Counted from the stretch's first letter, positions 1 to 9,136 are shown. The stretch is DNA of 64,000 nt from Flavobacterium rhamnosiphilum (GCF_004349195.1 NZ_SMLG01000001.1:682001-746000); one strand, 5' to 3'. Numbers and translations: made by a program. The notes: a model not told the origin generated them from the sequence alone.

Positions 1-431
1 TACAAGGCTTGTTTTTTATTTTAAAATTCATCGCTTATTTTGTAGGAACATTGGTATTGCTTTCCGGAGTAATTGGGATTTCTAATATCATGCTGATTGT
101 TGTCAAAGAACGCACAAAGGAAATAGGAATTCGAAGAGCATTAGGAGCAACGCCGGGTGCGATTCGTTCTCAAATATTATCAGAAGCTATTTTTCTGACA
201 ATTATCGCAGGAATGTTTGGGATTGCATTGGCCACAGGATTATTAGCTGTTATCAATATGGTTTTAGAGTCTATGCCAAGTGAAGGAATGATGTTCGCCA
301 ATCCAAGTGTGGATTTGACAGTTGTTTTTATTGCTTTAGTCATACTCATTGGTTCCGGCTTATTTGCAGGATTAATTCCGGCTCAAACTGCCATAAACGT
401 AAAACCGGTAGACGCATTAAGAACAGAATAA
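1..431 (+). CDS. ABC transporter permease, MacB/FtsX type (C-terminal part)
   Basis: The gene is cut by the left edge of the window; the reading frame is open from the first bases, so the true start lies outside. The visible ~140 residues carry the typical end of a MacB/FtsX-type permease: a transmembrane segment, the cytoplasmic stretch KERTKEIGIRRALGATPG, two more hydrophobic segments and a short tail ending in KPVDALRTE. Proteins of this family act in the inner membrane and use ATP to drive tripartite export with a membrane fusion protein and TolC. The next three genes encode exactly such partners on the same strand, starting 43 bp downstream, which supports an efflux or export operon. The substrate cannot be read from the sequence. 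Confidence 0.9.
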   Translation, partial: QGLFFILKFIAYFVGTLVLLSGVIGISNIMLIVVKERTKEIGIRRALGATPGAIRSQILSEAIFLTIIAGMFGIALATGLLAVINMVLESMPSEGMMFANPSVDLTVVFIALVILIGSGLFAGLIPAQTAINVKPVDALRTE

Positions 432-474
432 AATATCAATCAAAAATTATATAATCGATTAAACAATAAGCAAA

Positions 475-1590
475 ATGAAAAAAGGATTAACCGTAACTAT
501 TTTAATTACAATCGCACTAGTGTTCTCCGGTGCCTTGTATTATTTGTATGCCAAGAATCAGGAATCTCCAGTTGTTTTTGAAACCGATAAGGCAGAAATA
601 AAAACGATTGTGAAGAATACGATTGCAACCGGTAATATTGTTCCAGATGAAGAGGTGCTTATCAAACCTAATATTTCAGGTATTATTGAAGCTGTTTACA
701 TTAAAGCTGGGGAGAATATAAAAGCTGGTGATTTAATTGCAAAAATTAAAGTTGTTGCCAATGTATCTAATTTGAGTAATTCTCAAAACCAGGTTCAAAC
801 ATCCAAAATTGCTTTGGATAATCAAGAGAAAGTGTTTTTAAGACAAAAAACGTTGTTTGATAAAGGCGTTATTTCTGCCAATGATTTTGATGCGGCACAA
901 TTAGCGTATAAGCAAGCGAAACAGAATTATAGCGCATCTAAACAAGGATATGACATTGTGAAAACAGGAACAACTTCAGGACTGGGAAGTTATGCCAATA
1001 CTTTGATTCGTTCCACGGTAAATGGAATGGTGCTGGATGTTCCCGTAAAAGTAGGAAACCAAGTAATTGAAAGTAATAATTTCAATGAAGGAACAACAAT
1101 AGCAAGTGTTGCCGATGTTGGGCGTATGATTTTCGTTGGAAAAATTGACGAATCAGAAGTAGGTAAAATAAAAGAAAAATTACCAATCGAAATTACTGTT
1201 GGCGCTATTGAAAACAAAAAGTTCGATGCCGTTCTACAATATATTGCCCCTAAAGGTAAAACAGAAAATGGAGCAATTCAATTCGAAATAAAAGCATCTT
1301 TGACGAATAGAGACGATACTTTTATCAGAGCAGGTTTAAGTGCAAATGCCTCGATTATTTTAGAAAAAGCGGATAAAGTTTTAGCGATAAAAGAATCTTT
1401 GATTCAATTTGATAAAAAAACACAAAAACCCTATGTAGAGGTTGAAACCGGCGTACAGAAATTCACAAGAAAAGATTTAGTCTTGGGGGTCAGTGATGGG
1501 ATTTATGTCGAAATAAAAAGCGGAATTAAAGCTTCGGATAAAATTAAAGTATGGAATCAAGGGCTGAAAAACGAAGAAATGAAACCTTAA
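475..1590 (+). CDS. Periplasmic adaptor (membrane fusion protein, HlyD/MacA type)
   Basis: This 371-residue protein has one N-terminal transmembrane segment (about residues 5-25) and then the order biotinyl-lipoyl-like half motif (PNISGIIEAVYIKAGENIKAGD), a coiled-coil hairpin (about 105-160), the second lipoyl half, and a beta-barrel and membrane-proximal region. That is the layout of adaptors that link an inner-membrane transporter to a TolC channel. It follows the ABC permease by 43 bp and precedes the TolC-like gene, so it probably serves the same exporter. A second, differently built adaptor lies at 3116-4414, so the locus may hold two adaptors for two permeases. Confidence 0.88.
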   Translation: MKKGLTVTILITIALVFSGALYYLYAKNQESPVVFETDKAEIKTIVKNTIATGNIVPDEEVLIKPNISGIIEAVYIKAGENIKAGDLIAKIKVVANVSNLSNSQNQVQTSKIALDNQEKVFLRQKTLFDKGVISANDFDAAQLAYKQAKQNYSASKQGYDIVKTGTTSGLGSYANTLIRSTVNGMVLDVPVKVGNQVIESNNFNEGTTIASVADVGRMIFVGKIDESEVGKIKEKLPIEITVGAIENKKFDAVLQYIAPKGKTENGAIQFEIKASLTNRDDTFIRAGLSANASIILEKADKVLAIKESLIQFDKKTQKPYVEVETGVQKFTRKDLVLGVSDGIYVEIKSGIKASDKIKVWNQGLKNEEMKP

Positions 1591-1643
1591 AAATACACTC
1601 AAAAAAGAATTTTAGTTTTTAAAAAAATGTTAAATATGTGTAG

Positions 1644-1651
1644 TACCTTTG
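1644..1651 (+). promoter_or_regulatory. Bacteroidota-type -7 box before the TolC-like gene
   Basis: TACCTTTG matches the TAnnTTTG -7 element of the Bacteroidota housekeeping sigma factor and lies 22 bp before the ATG at 1673. A clear TTTG -33 element is not visible at the right distance (the region is T-rich around 1613-1620). It suggests that the TolC gene can be transcribed independently of the genes upstream. Confidence 0.5.
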
Positions 1652-1672
1652 CTACACTTTCATTCAAAATAT

Positions 1673-3109
1673 ATGAAAAAAAATAGTTGTATCAGTTTTG
1701 TTTTTATCGTGCTGTTTGGTTTGTCCGTTCAGGGACAATCCAAAAAATGGACTCTGGAAGAATGCGTAAAATATGCCATACAAAATAACATCTCAATCAA
1801 ACAATCCGAATTAGATTCTAAAACGGCAAACATTGATAAAAAAGGGGCGATTGGGAATTTCCTTCCGTCACTGAATGCCAGTGCTTCTCATTCCTGGAAT
1901 ATTGGGTTGAATCAGGATATTACAACGGGGCTTTTACAAAATCAAACCACACAGTTTACCTCCGCAGGTGCCAATGTTGGAGTAGATATTTACAAAGGAT
2001 TACAAAATCAAAATACGCTACGCAAAGCCAATCTTTCAATAATAGCGGCCAAATATCAATTGTTGAAAATGCAGGAAGATGTAGCATTGAATGTTGCTAA
2101 TGCTTTTTTACAGGTGCTTTTTAACAAAGAAAACTTAAAAGTGCAAAAAGAACAATTGGGAATTAATGAAAAGCAATATGCACGCTCGGAAGAATTAGTG
2201 AAAGCAGGATCTATTCCGCGTGGGGATTTATTGGACATAAAAGCTACTGTGGCATCAAACAATCAAAATGTTATTACTGCTGAAAATGCATTATTAATTT
2301 CAAAATTAAGTTTGGCTCAATTATTACAGTTGAAAGACTTTGAAAATTTTGATGTTGTTGATGATACCGATGTTAAAGATGAAAATAATATTATGGCACA
2401 ATCTCCGGCGGCCATTTATGATAAAGCCAAAGAAGGCAGAACAGAATTGAAAATTGCCAGAACTAATTTGGAGATTGCCCAAAAAAATGTAGCAATTGCC
2501 AAAGGAGCTTTTCAACCTACTTTGCAAGGTTTTTATAGTTTTAGTTCTAGAGTTGGGTATAGTGACAGAGTTGTGGGTTTTCAACCAAATACTTCAAATC
2601 CTACATCTGTAGTTGGGTATGTGGAAGGTACAAATCAAAATGTTTTACAAAATAATTTTTCTCCCGTATTAGGAAAAGCTTTGCCTTTCTTTGATCAATT
2701 TAGTGATAACAAAGGACATTCTTTTGGGGCTCAGTTATCGATTCCTATCTTTAATGGATTTTCAGCCAGAAACAATGTAGAGCGTTCTAAAGTAAGTTTA
2801 GAAAGATCAAAAATTGCTGTAGAGCAACAAGATTTAGATTTGCAAAGAAATGTTTTCACTGCATTTGCAGATGCTAAAGGCGCTTTGAATGCGTATGAAT
2901 CTTCGGTTGTGGCACTTGAGTCCAGACAAGGAGCGTATGATTATGCCAAAGAAAAATACGCGGTTGGTTTGATGAATTCTTTTGATTTCAATCAGTCACA
3001 AACCTTACTTACTAATGCACAATCAGATGTTCTTAGAACAAAATACGATTATATTTTTAAAATTAAAATATTGGAATTCTATTTTGGAATCCCTCTTATC
3101 AAAAACTAA
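1673..3109 (+). CDS. TolC family outer membrane efflux protein
   Basis: From the ATG at 1673 the protein is 478 residues. I prefer this start to an in-frame TTG at 1649 because it gives a clean signal peptide (a KK pair, a hydrophobic core, a cut near VQGQ) and because the TTG falls inside the likely promoter. The mature part has the duplicated helical pattern of TolC channels: WTLEECVKYAIQNN at the start, a repeated 'N-IEIAKANL-like' segment, and a second copy beginning near FDQF...LSIPIFNGFSARN. The family forms the trimeric outer membrane duct of tripartite exporters. It lies between two adaptor genes, 6 bp before the second. Confidence 0.93.
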   Translation: MKKNSCISFVFIVLFGLSVQGQSKKWTLEECVKYAIQNNISIKQSELDSKTANIDKKGAIGNFLPSLNASASHSWNIGLNQDITTGLLQNQTTQFTSAGANVGVDIYKGLQNQNTLRKANLSIIAAKYQLLKMQEDVALNVANAFLQVLFNKENLKVQKEQLGINEKQYARSEELVKAGSIPRGDLLDIKATVASNNQNVITAENALLISKLSLAQLLQLKDFENFDVVDDTDVKDENNIMAQSPAAIYDKAKEGRTELKIARTNLEIAQKNVAIAKGAFQPTLQGFYSFSSRVGYSDRVVGFQPNTSNPTSVVGYVEGTNQNVLQNNFSPVLGKALPFFDQFSDNKGHSFGAQLSIPIFNGFSARNNVERSKVSLERSKIAVEQQDLDLQRNVFTAFADAKGALNAYESSVVALESRQGAYDYAKEKYAVGLMNSFDFNQSQTLLTNAQSDVLRTKYDYIFKIKILEFYFGIPLIKN

Positions 3110-3115
3110 TTTATC

Positions 3116-4414
3116 ATGTCAAAGAAAACAATTTATATCCTAATAGGTGGAGCAGTAGTAATCATTGCTGCTTTGATAGCGCTTTCAAAATCAGGAGCTA
3201 TCGGAAATAAGGACAAGGGAACTGAAGTTGAAATCGCCCAAGTTAATCCTGTGACTATTGTTGAAACGGTTTCGGCTACAGGGAAAATTCAACCAGAAAT
3301 TGAGGTTAAAATTTCATCTGAGGTATCAGGAGAGATTATTTCTTTAAACGTAAAAGAAGGACAAGTTGTAAAGAAAGGAGATTTATTGGTTAAAATAAAT
3401 CCAGATTTGTATACTTCAGGTTACAATCGTTCGGTTTCCAATTTATCAGGAACCAGAGCAAATTTGAGTCAGGCAGATGCTTCGTTCAAGGAATCTAAAT
3501 CAAGTTACGATAGAAATAAAACATTATTCGAAAAAGGAATTATTTCAAAGTCAGATTGGGATAAAGCAGTTGCGTCTTATGAGGTGGCTAAAGCAGCTAA
3601 GCAAACCGCTTATTTTAATGTTCAAAGTGCCTCGGCAACTGTAAATGAAGCCAAAGACAATTTAGGACGTACTACAATCTATGCACCTGCGGATGGAACT
3701 ATTTCGATGTTAAACGTAGAATTAGGGGAACGCGTTTTGGGAACGCAACAAATGACTGGAACGGAAATTTTGAGAGTAGCCAACTTAAATAATATGGAGG
3801 TTGAAGTCGATGTCAATGAAAATGATATTGTAAAAATTAAAGTGGGAGATGAAGCGAATGTTGAAGTTGATGCTTATCTAAAAAAACAATTTAAGGGTGT
3901 TGTAACTAGTATTTCTAATTCGGCCAGTTCAGCTTTGACAGCAGATCAGGTGACTAATTTTAAAGTTAAAGTGAGAATTCTTAAAGAATCGTATCAAGAT
4001 TTATTAGAGGGAAAACCGGATACATATTCTCCTTTTAGACCTGGAATGACTGCAACTGTTGATATCATTACAGAAACAAAAACGAATGTATTGTCTGTGC
4101 CAATTAGTTCAGTAGTGGTGAAATCAGATACGACAGCTGTAAAAGAAATTAAAGTGGAAGATCCTAATGAAGAACAAAAAGGAGCTGCACCTAAAAGTGA
4201 CAAGAAATTTGAATGCGTATTTGTAAAAGTAGGCGATAAAGCTAAAATTAGAATTATCAAGACCGGAATTCAAGACGATACAAATATTGAGGTTTTAACA
4301 GGTCTTAAAAAAGGAGATGTTGTTATAACCGGACCTTATACTACCGTTTCAAAGGACTTAAATTCTGGGGATAAGGTAACGTTAAAAACGGATAAGGATA
4401 AAGAGAAGAAGTAA
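3116..4414 (+). CDS. Periplasmic adaptor (HlyD/MacA family), second copy
   Basis: This 432-residue protein starts with a single membrane anchor (about residues 5-25). It then has a first lipoyl half (KISSEVSGEIISLNVKEGQVV), a long alpha-helical hairpin with an FEKGIISKSDWD tip region, a second lipoyl half (IYAPADGTISMLNVELGE), a beta barrel (about 230-320) and a lysine-rich tail. It starts 6 bp after the TolC-like gene, so the two are very likely co-translated. It resembles MacA-type adaptors more closely than the shorter adaptor at 475-1590. No transporter gene follows: the next feature is a long inverted repeat. Confidence 0.9.
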   Translation: MSKKTIYILIGGAVVIIAALIALSKSGAIGNKDKGTEVEIAQVNPVTIVETVSATGKIQPEIEVKISSEVSGEIISLNVKEGQVVKKGDLLVKINPDLYTSGYNRSVSNLSGTRANLSQADASFKESKSSYDRNKTLFEKGIISKSDWDKAVASYEVAKAAKQTAYFNVQSASATVNEAKDNLGRTTIYAPADGTISMLNVELGERVLGTQQMTGTEILRVANLNNMEVEVDVNENDIVKIKVGDEANVEVDAYLKKQFKGVVTSISNSASSALTADQVTNFKVKVRILKESYQDLLEGKPDTYSPFRPGMTATVDIITETKTNVLSVPISSVVVKSDTTAVKEIKVEDPNEEQKGAAPKSDKKFECVFVKVGDKAKIRIIKTGIQDDTNIEVLTGLKKGDVVITGPYTTVSKDLNSGDKVTLKTDKDKEKK

Positions 4415-4505
4415 TTTTTTTTTAAAATTCCATAAAACAAATCTCAAATTCCAAGTTTTATAACGAGATTTGTATTGTGATTATATTTTATCATAAAGTA
4501 AATCA

Positions 4506-4578
4506 CCCAAACTTGTCATTCCGACGAAGGAGGAATCTCATTATGTGATTCCTCCTTCGTCGGAATGACAAGTTTGGG
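4506..4578. repeat. Perfect 32-bp inverted repeat, dispersed-repeat type
   Basis: Two arms of 32 bp (4506-4537 and 4547-4578) are exact reverse complements around a 9-nt loop. The core is GTCATTCCGACGAAGGAGG. This core is familiar as a dispersed intergenic element in Flavobacterium genomes. It could fold into a very stable hairpin and stop transcription after the efflux genes, but it lacks a T-run, so REP/MITE-like origin is more likely than an ordinary terminator. The 229-bp gap also holds a weaker inverted repeat (4437-4445 with 4465-4473). Confidence 0.85.
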
Positions 4579-4643
4579 AAAAATGGAAATAAAATAATTA
4601 TGATTTTATGATTCATATCCTAAATCTAAAAGCCTAAATAAAA

Positions 4644-5312
4644 TTGGAATACATTCTCAACATCGAAACCGCTACGAAAAACTGTTCAGTTGCTCTTGCA
4701 AAAGACGGTAAAACAATTTTATGCAAAGAAATTGCCGAGGAAGGTTATTCTCATGCAGAACGATTGCATGTTTTTATTGAGGAAATTATAAAAGAAGCAG
4801 GAATTACGCTTAATGATTTATCTGCCATTGCCGTGAGTCAAGGTCCAGGTTCCTATACCGGATTGCGAATAGGAGTTTCGGCTGCTAAAGGACTGTGTTA
4901 TGCACTGGATATTCCATTAATTGCGGTAGATACTTTACAAGCTTTGGCGTCACAGGTAACCATTTCCAGCGGATTAATCATTCCCATGATTGATGCCCGA
5001 AGAATGGAAGTGTATAGCGCTGTTTTTGCTCCAAATTTGGAACGAAAAAGAGAAGTTCTTGCCGAAATAATCACTGAAAATTCCTTTGAGGATTTGAAGG
5101 AAACACTTTATTTTGTTGGGGATTGTGCCGAAAAATGCAAGTCAGTTTTGACCAAAGAAAACTATGTTTTTCTTGACGAAATTGTATATCCTTCTGCCAA
5201 AGAAATGAGTGCGATAAGTTTTGATAAATTTAAAAAAAGCGACACTGTAGATGTCGCTTATTTTGAACCGTATTATTTGAAAGACTTTATGATTACGACT
5301 TCAAAGAAGTAA
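4644..5312 (+). CDS. tsaB: tRNA threonylcarbamoyladenosine biosynthesis protein TsaB
   Basis: The 222-residue product matches TsaB, the inactive Kae1/TsaD-like partner needed to make t6A37 in ANN-decoding tRNAs. Visible hallmarks are NIETATKNCSVAL at the N-terminus, the segment SQGPGSYTGLRIG and AAKGLCYALDIPLIAVDTL. The start is a TTG codon at 4644: the conserved N-terminus begins exactly there and no ATG lies nearby. Length is usual for the family (about 220). It converges with the MscS-type gene with only 10 bp between the two ends. Confidence 0.93.
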   Translation: MEYILNIETATKNCSVALAKDGKTILCKEIAEEGYSHAERLHVFIEEIIKEAGITLNDLSAIAVSQGPGSYTGLRIGVSAAKGLCYALDIPLIAVDTLQALASQVTISSGLIIPMIDARRMEVYSAVFAPNLERKREVLAEIITENSFEDLKETLYFVGDCAEKCKSVLTKENYVFLDEIVYPSAKEMSAISFDKFKKSDTVDVAYFEPYYLKDFMITTSKK

Positions 5313-5322
5313 TATCTTTAGA

Positions 5323-6150
5323 TTAAGAATTATCTTGGGATGATTCTCTTACATAAGGTTGAATGACAATTCCGGCAGTGTCAAATGCTTGTTTACAGCT
5401 TTCTAAAGTTTCAGAGAAAACGTTACCATAATCTTCATTATTTGCCCACGGTCTCACCGCAAGTTGAATAGCATTGTCGGTTAAGTTTTTTACAGAAACT
5501 TCGGCAACAGGAGTTTGAAGTACTTTTGGATTATTTTTTAAAATGGCAGTAATTATTTCTTTCACTTTTTTAATATCCGTATCATAGGAAATGGCAATGG
5601 TCAAATCGGCTCTTCTGATTTTTTGTAAAGAATAATTGATAATGTTTCCATTTGATAAAGATCCATTGGGTACAAAAATAGTCTGGTTATTAGCCGTAAT
5701 TAATTTGGTTACAAATATTTGAATTTCGCTGACAGTTCCGGTCACTCCTTGTGCTTCAATGGTGTCATTTACCTTAAAAGGCTTAAAGAGAATAATCAGC
5801 ATACCGCCTGCAAAATTCGATAAAGAACCTTGAAGTGATAAACCCACCGCAAGTCCCATGGCACCAAGAATGGCAACAAAAGAGGTGATTCCTACTCCTA
5901 ATTTTTCGAGGAAAGTTACAAACAATAATATTCTTAATACCCAAAGTAAAATATCGGCAAGGAATTTTGTTAGGGTAGGATCTAAGTCCCTTTTTATCAT
6001 TAATTTTCTGATGAATCTATTGATAAGTCGAATGGCGTAAAGGCCAACAAATAAAATGACAAAGGCAGAAATAACTTTTGGCGAATAATCAATCAATACA
6101 GTGATAAATGTATTGGCATAATCAGTTAACTGATTTGGATTTAAGTTCAT
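5323..6150 (-). CDS. Small mechanosensitive ion channel, MscS family
   Basis: This 275-residue inner-membrane protein has three predicted transmembrane helices in the first ~125 residues. The pore-lining third helix is rich in Gly/Ala (around AILGAMGLAVGLSLQGSLSN), and the MscS beta domain follows (FKPFKVNDTIEAQGVTGTV, then the VPNGSLSNGNIINYS signature). Such channels open on membrane tension and release solutes during hypo-osmotic shock. Length is close to E. coli MscS (286). It lies downstream of the helical repeat protein on the same strand, but a hairpin at 6167-6188 separates the two. Confidence 0.92.
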   Translation of the reverse strand: MNLNPNQLTDYANTFITVLIDYSPKVISAFVILFVGLYAIRLINRFIRKLMIKRDLDPTLTKFLADILLWVLRILLFVTFLEKLGVGITSFVAILGAMGLAVGLSLQGSLSNFAGGMLIILFKPFKVNDTIEAQGVTGTVSEIQIFVTKLITANNQTIFVPNGSLSNGNIINYSLQKIRRADLTIAISYDTDIKKVKEIITAILKNNPKVLQTPVAEVSVKNLTDNAIQLAVRPWANNEDYGNVFSETLESCKQAFDTAGIVIQPYVRESSQDNS

Positions 6151-6166
6151 TTTTTATATAATAAAA

Positions 6167-6188
6167 AACCTTCCCAAAAGAGAAGGTT
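6167..6188 (-). terminator. Terminator after the helical repeat protein gene
   Basis: Arms AACCTTC (6167-6173) and GAAGGTT (6182-6188) pair around an 8-nt loop. Read on the minus strand, the hairpin is followed by a run of T. It lies 44 bp after the stop of the gene at 6232-6762 and just before the MscS gene start. Confidence 0.7.
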
Positions 6189-6231
6189 AAGTTTGAAGTG
6201 CAAAAATACAAATAAATTATTTTCTTATAAA

Positions 6232-6762
6232 TTAATCTGCGTCTTCGTCTGTTTTATTTATAGTTTTTTTAGGAGTTTCGATAGTGTCAGCATCACCGTC
6301 ATTTGCTAATTCGTTTGCTTTTTCAGAAACGGTTTCGGCAGCATCAGTAGCGATTGTTTTAGTTTCACGTACTATTTCTTCTACTTTGTCTGTGGCTGCG
6401 ACAGTTTTTTCTTTTACGGATTCTGCTGCGTTTCCTAAAGCATCACCAGCTTTGTCAGAATGCCCAGTGACAGTTTCTTTGGCTTGGTTAGCAAAACCTT
6501 CTACTTTATCTATAATTGGAGCAGCAGTTTCTTTTACTTTTTCAAATGTTTCTTCTACAAAAGTTTCTGCTTTTTCAAGATAAGGAGTTGCAGTTTCTTT
6601 TGCTTTATCGAATGTTTCTTCTGCAAATGTTTCTGCTTTTTCAAGATAGGGTGCTGCAGTCTCTTTTGCTTGTTCAAAAGTAGTTTCTGCTTTGTCAGCT
6701 AATTCGCTGGCAGTTTCTTTGGCTGAGCCAAATAAATTTTTAAAAAATGAAGATAGTCCCAT
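6232..6762 (-). CDS. Alanine/lysine/glutamate-rich repeat protein, LEA/apolipoprotein-like
   Basis: The 176-residue protein has no signal peptide and is almost entirely predicted amphipathic helix. It is built from ~22-residue tandem units of the pattern AKETAxPYLEKAETFxEETF: two nearly identical copies (about residues 32-75) plus degenerate copies on each side. The C-terminus is acidic (ends KTDEDAD). The pattern recalls group 3 LEA, YtxH-like and apolipoprotein-like stress or membrane-associated helices, which are known to protect proteins or membranes under desiccation or osmotic stress; this role is only inferred. The repeats are also visible at DNA level (about 6540-6670), so copy number may vary between strains. 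Confidence 0.75.
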   Translation of the reverse strand: MGLSSFFKNLFGSAKETASELADKAETTFEQAKETAAPYLEKAETFAEETFDKAKETATPYLEKAETFVEETFEKVKETAAPIIDKVEGFANQAKETVTGHSDKAGDALGNAAESVKEKTVAATDKVEEIVRETKTIATDAAETVSEKANELANDGDADTIETPKKTINKTDEDAD

Positions 6763-6805
6763 GGTATTTTTATTTGATTAGTCTTACAATATTAAACAAT
6801 TTTTT

Positions 6806-8830
6806 CTACGATTGCTTTATTAAAACATTAATAATTTGCTGAAAATCAGTATTTGGTATCAAGCAGGTCCTGTTTTGGCACAGATAAAACAGCGTTTCCT
6901 TATTTATATAGCGTGCTGATAAAAAAGGAAGACTTGATGTTTTTTGGGTTCCAGCCAAAACAATATTGGGAATATACATGCTGTTTATTTTTGCGCAATA
7001 CTCTAAAGCCAATTCTCCACAAATGGCTAATTCTTTGTTCTGTTCCGAAAAATCCAACCCCAAATCCATCCAGTTTGAAAATGCAGACGGGTAATCGACA
7101 CCAGGAAGTATAGCAAGTAACATGTTATGGCTGACTTTTTCGTAATAAGAATTATTGAAATAAATGCTCAATTGATACAAGTTTTTTGCCATCACTGAAT
7201 TGGATGCAGGAATTACATTATCTTCAGTTTCATAATGTGTGGTTATTAAAGCTTCATCCAGATTTGATGTAAAAGCAAAAAACGATTTTTTTTCATCATA
7301 AAAATGTTCCAAACTATAATCGGTCAGTTGTTTGGCGTCATGGAGCCATTTCTCGTCAAAAGTTACTTCGTACAAGGCGATAAAGGCTGCAATTACAAAA
7401 CAATAATCTTCCAGATAACCGTTGATGGTACTTTTTCCGTTTTTGTAATTGTGAAATAAATTTCCCTCGCTTGACCAAAGATTCGTAGTTATGAAACGAG
7501 CATTTTGCAAGGCTGTCTCTAAATATTTTTTGTCTTCCAATGCTTTGTAAGCATCAACATATCCTTTTAACATTATTGCATTCCAGGAAGTCAGACATTT
7601 ATCATCGAGTCTTGGTTTAGAACGCTTTTCTCTTTCGTTATACAGTAGTTTTTCCCAGTTTTCCTTTTTGTTTTCAAGTGTAGCAACAGGAATGTTATTC
7701 TGTTTTGCAATACTTTCTAAAGTTTGATTTTGAATCAGAACATAATTTTCGTCTTCCCATAATCCAAAACTATTGCAATTGAATACCTGACTGAATAAAT
7801 CAAAATCTTCCTTGATGATCGCCTTTAATTCTGGGATTTTCCAAACATAAAAAGCACCTTCTTCCAGATGATTATTTGAGTTTAAACTGTCAGCATCCAA
7901 CGCAGCATAAAATCCGCCTTCAGGATTCATTAATTCTTTTTCTACAAAGCGAAGTGTTTTTTCTATAACCTCTTTGTACAATTGGTTTTTAGTCAGTTTA
8001 TACGCATCGCTGTATAAAGAAACCAATTGTCCATTGTCATAAAGCATTTTTTCAAAATGGGGAACATGCCATTTCATATCTACTGAGTAGCGTGAAAATC
8101 CACCGTCAACGGTATCAAAAAGCCCTCCATACGCCATTTTAGTTAAAGTAAGATTTACAAAATCCAGTAAACCGGCATCATTCTTTTGATAGCCATAACG
8201 CATTAGGAAATGATAATTATTGGGCATCATAAACTTGGGCGCTCTTGCCATTCCGCCAAATTCCCAATCGAAACTTTTTTTCCATTTTTCGATTAAAGAG
8301 GCAATCAAATTTTGATCTATTTCTGTTTCTGATTCTTCGTTTTGTACAATTCCGATAGCTTTAATTCCATGATGCAATTTTTCGGCATAATCAATCATCC
8401 TTTCCGGCGCTGATTGATACATTTTTTGTAATTCATCAAGGGTTTGTGTCCACTCGTCTTTTCTAAAATAAGTTCCGCCCCAAACCGGTCTGCCATCTGG
8501 TAGTGTGACTACGTTTAAAGGCCATCCGCCACGACCGGTCATGATTTGAACGGCTTTCATATAAACGGCATCAACATCCGGACGTTCTTCTCGATCGACT
8601 TTGATATTGATAAAATGCGCATTCATGACTTGAGCGACGGCTACATTTTCAAAACTTTCGTGTTCCATCACATGACACCAATGACAAGCAGAATATCCGA
8701 TGCTTACGATGATTAGTTTGTTGTTTTCTTTGGCTTCTGTCAATGATTTTGGATTCCAAGCTTTCCAGTGAACAGGATTGTTGGCGTGTTGTAATAAATA
8801 AGGACTGGTTTCTTGTGAAAGTAGGTTCAT
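6806..8830 (-). CDS. Thioredoxin-domain protein of the YyaL/DUF255 family
   Basis: This 674-residue protein has an N-terminal thioredoxin-like DUF255 domain, with NPVHWKAWNP near the start and the active-site-like CHWCHVM at about residues 50-56. A long alpha/alpha-toroid glycoside-hydrolase-like region follows (about 200-670), containing segments such as GGFSRYSVDMKWHVPHFEKM. The family is widespread and the human relative is SPATA20; its enzymatic role is not established. Length is typical (about 670-700). There is no signal peptide, so it is cytoplasmic. It is probably transcribed alone: the dodecin terminator lies just upstream. Confidence 0.92.
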   Translation of the reverse strand: MNLLSQETSPYLLQHANNPVHWKAWNPKSLTEAKENNKLIIVSIGYSACHWCHVMEHESFENVAVAQVMNAHFINIKVDREERPDVDAVYMKAVQIMTGRGGWPLNVVTLPDGRPVWGGTYFRKDEWTQTLDELQKMYQSAPERMIDYAEKLHHGIKAIGIVQNEESETEIDQNLIASLIEKWKKSFDWEFGGMARAPKFMMPNNYHFLMRYGYQKNDAGLLDFVNLTLTKMAYGGLFDTVDGGFSRYSVDMKWHVPHFEKMLYDNGQLVSLYSDAYKLTKNQLYKEVIEKTLRFVEKELMNPEGGFYAALDADSLNSNNHLEEGAFYVWKIPELKAIIKEDFDLFSQVFNCNSFGLWEDENYVLIQNQTLESIAKQNNIPVATLENKKENWEKLLYNEREKRSKPRLDDKCLTSWNAIMLKGYVDAYKALEDKKYLETALQNARFITTNLWSSEGNLFHNYKNGKSTINGYLEDYCFVIAAFIALYEVTFDEKWLHDAKQLTDYSLEHFYDEKKSFFAFTSNLDEALITTHYETEDNVIPASNSVMAKNLYQLSIYFNNSYYEKVSHNMLLAILPGVDYPSAFSNWMDLGLDFSEQNKELAICGELALEYCAKINSMYIPNIVLAGTQKTSSLPFLSARYINKETLFYLCQNRTCLIPNTDFQQIINVLIKQS

Positions 8831-8891
8831 ATTTTTTGTTTTTTAGCCCGATAGTCCCGAAATCTCGGGAAATAGCTTTTAAAAATAAAAA

Positions 8892-8913
8892 AAGCGTTTC
8901 AAATGAAACGCTT
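8892..8913 (-). terminator. Terminator after dodecin
   Basis: AAGCGTTTC (8892-8900) pairs with GAAACGCTT (8905-8913) over a 4-nt loop. On the minus strand a T-rich tract follows. It lies 23 bp beyond the stop of the dodecin gene. Confidence 0.85.
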
Positions 8914-8935
8914 AAATTTTGTTTTTTTAATTTCA

Positions 8936-9136
8936 CTATTCGAGTTCGAAAGTTAATTTTAGGTTTACTCTGTATTCTGTGACTTCACCTCCACTTACAG
9001 CCGCACTGTGGTCTTTAACGTATACAGAACGTATGTGGTTTATGGTTTTAGCCGCCTTTGCAACTCCTTTTCGAGTGGCATCTTCCCAACTTATATCTGA
9101 ACTGGAAAGCACTTCAATTACTTTTAATACTGACAT
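8936..9136 (-). CDS. Dodecin family flavin-binding protein
   Basis: At 66 residues, the product has the length and pattern of dodecins: a start in VLKVIEVLSSS, then SWEDATRKGVAKAAKTI, and the C-terminal strand EYRVNLKLTFELE. Dodecins assemble as hollow dodecamers that bind flavins and are thought to store or scavenge them. In canonical dodecin a Trp stacks on the flavin; the visible W at residue 17 (SWEDA) is earlier than that position, and the segment IRSVYVKDHSAAV replaces the usual site, so the ligand mode may differ. It stands alone, with its own terminator. Confidence 0.88.
   Translation of the reverse strand: MSVLKVIEVLSSSDISWEDATRKGVAKAAKTINHIRSVYVKDHSAAVSGGEVTEYRVNLKLTFELE

Noticed and set aside
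8649..8936. Open frame on the minus strand over the start of the DUF255 gene
   Set aside because: It lies in another frame across the conserved CHWCHVM region and the intergenic hairpin; the peptide looks like random low-complexity translation.
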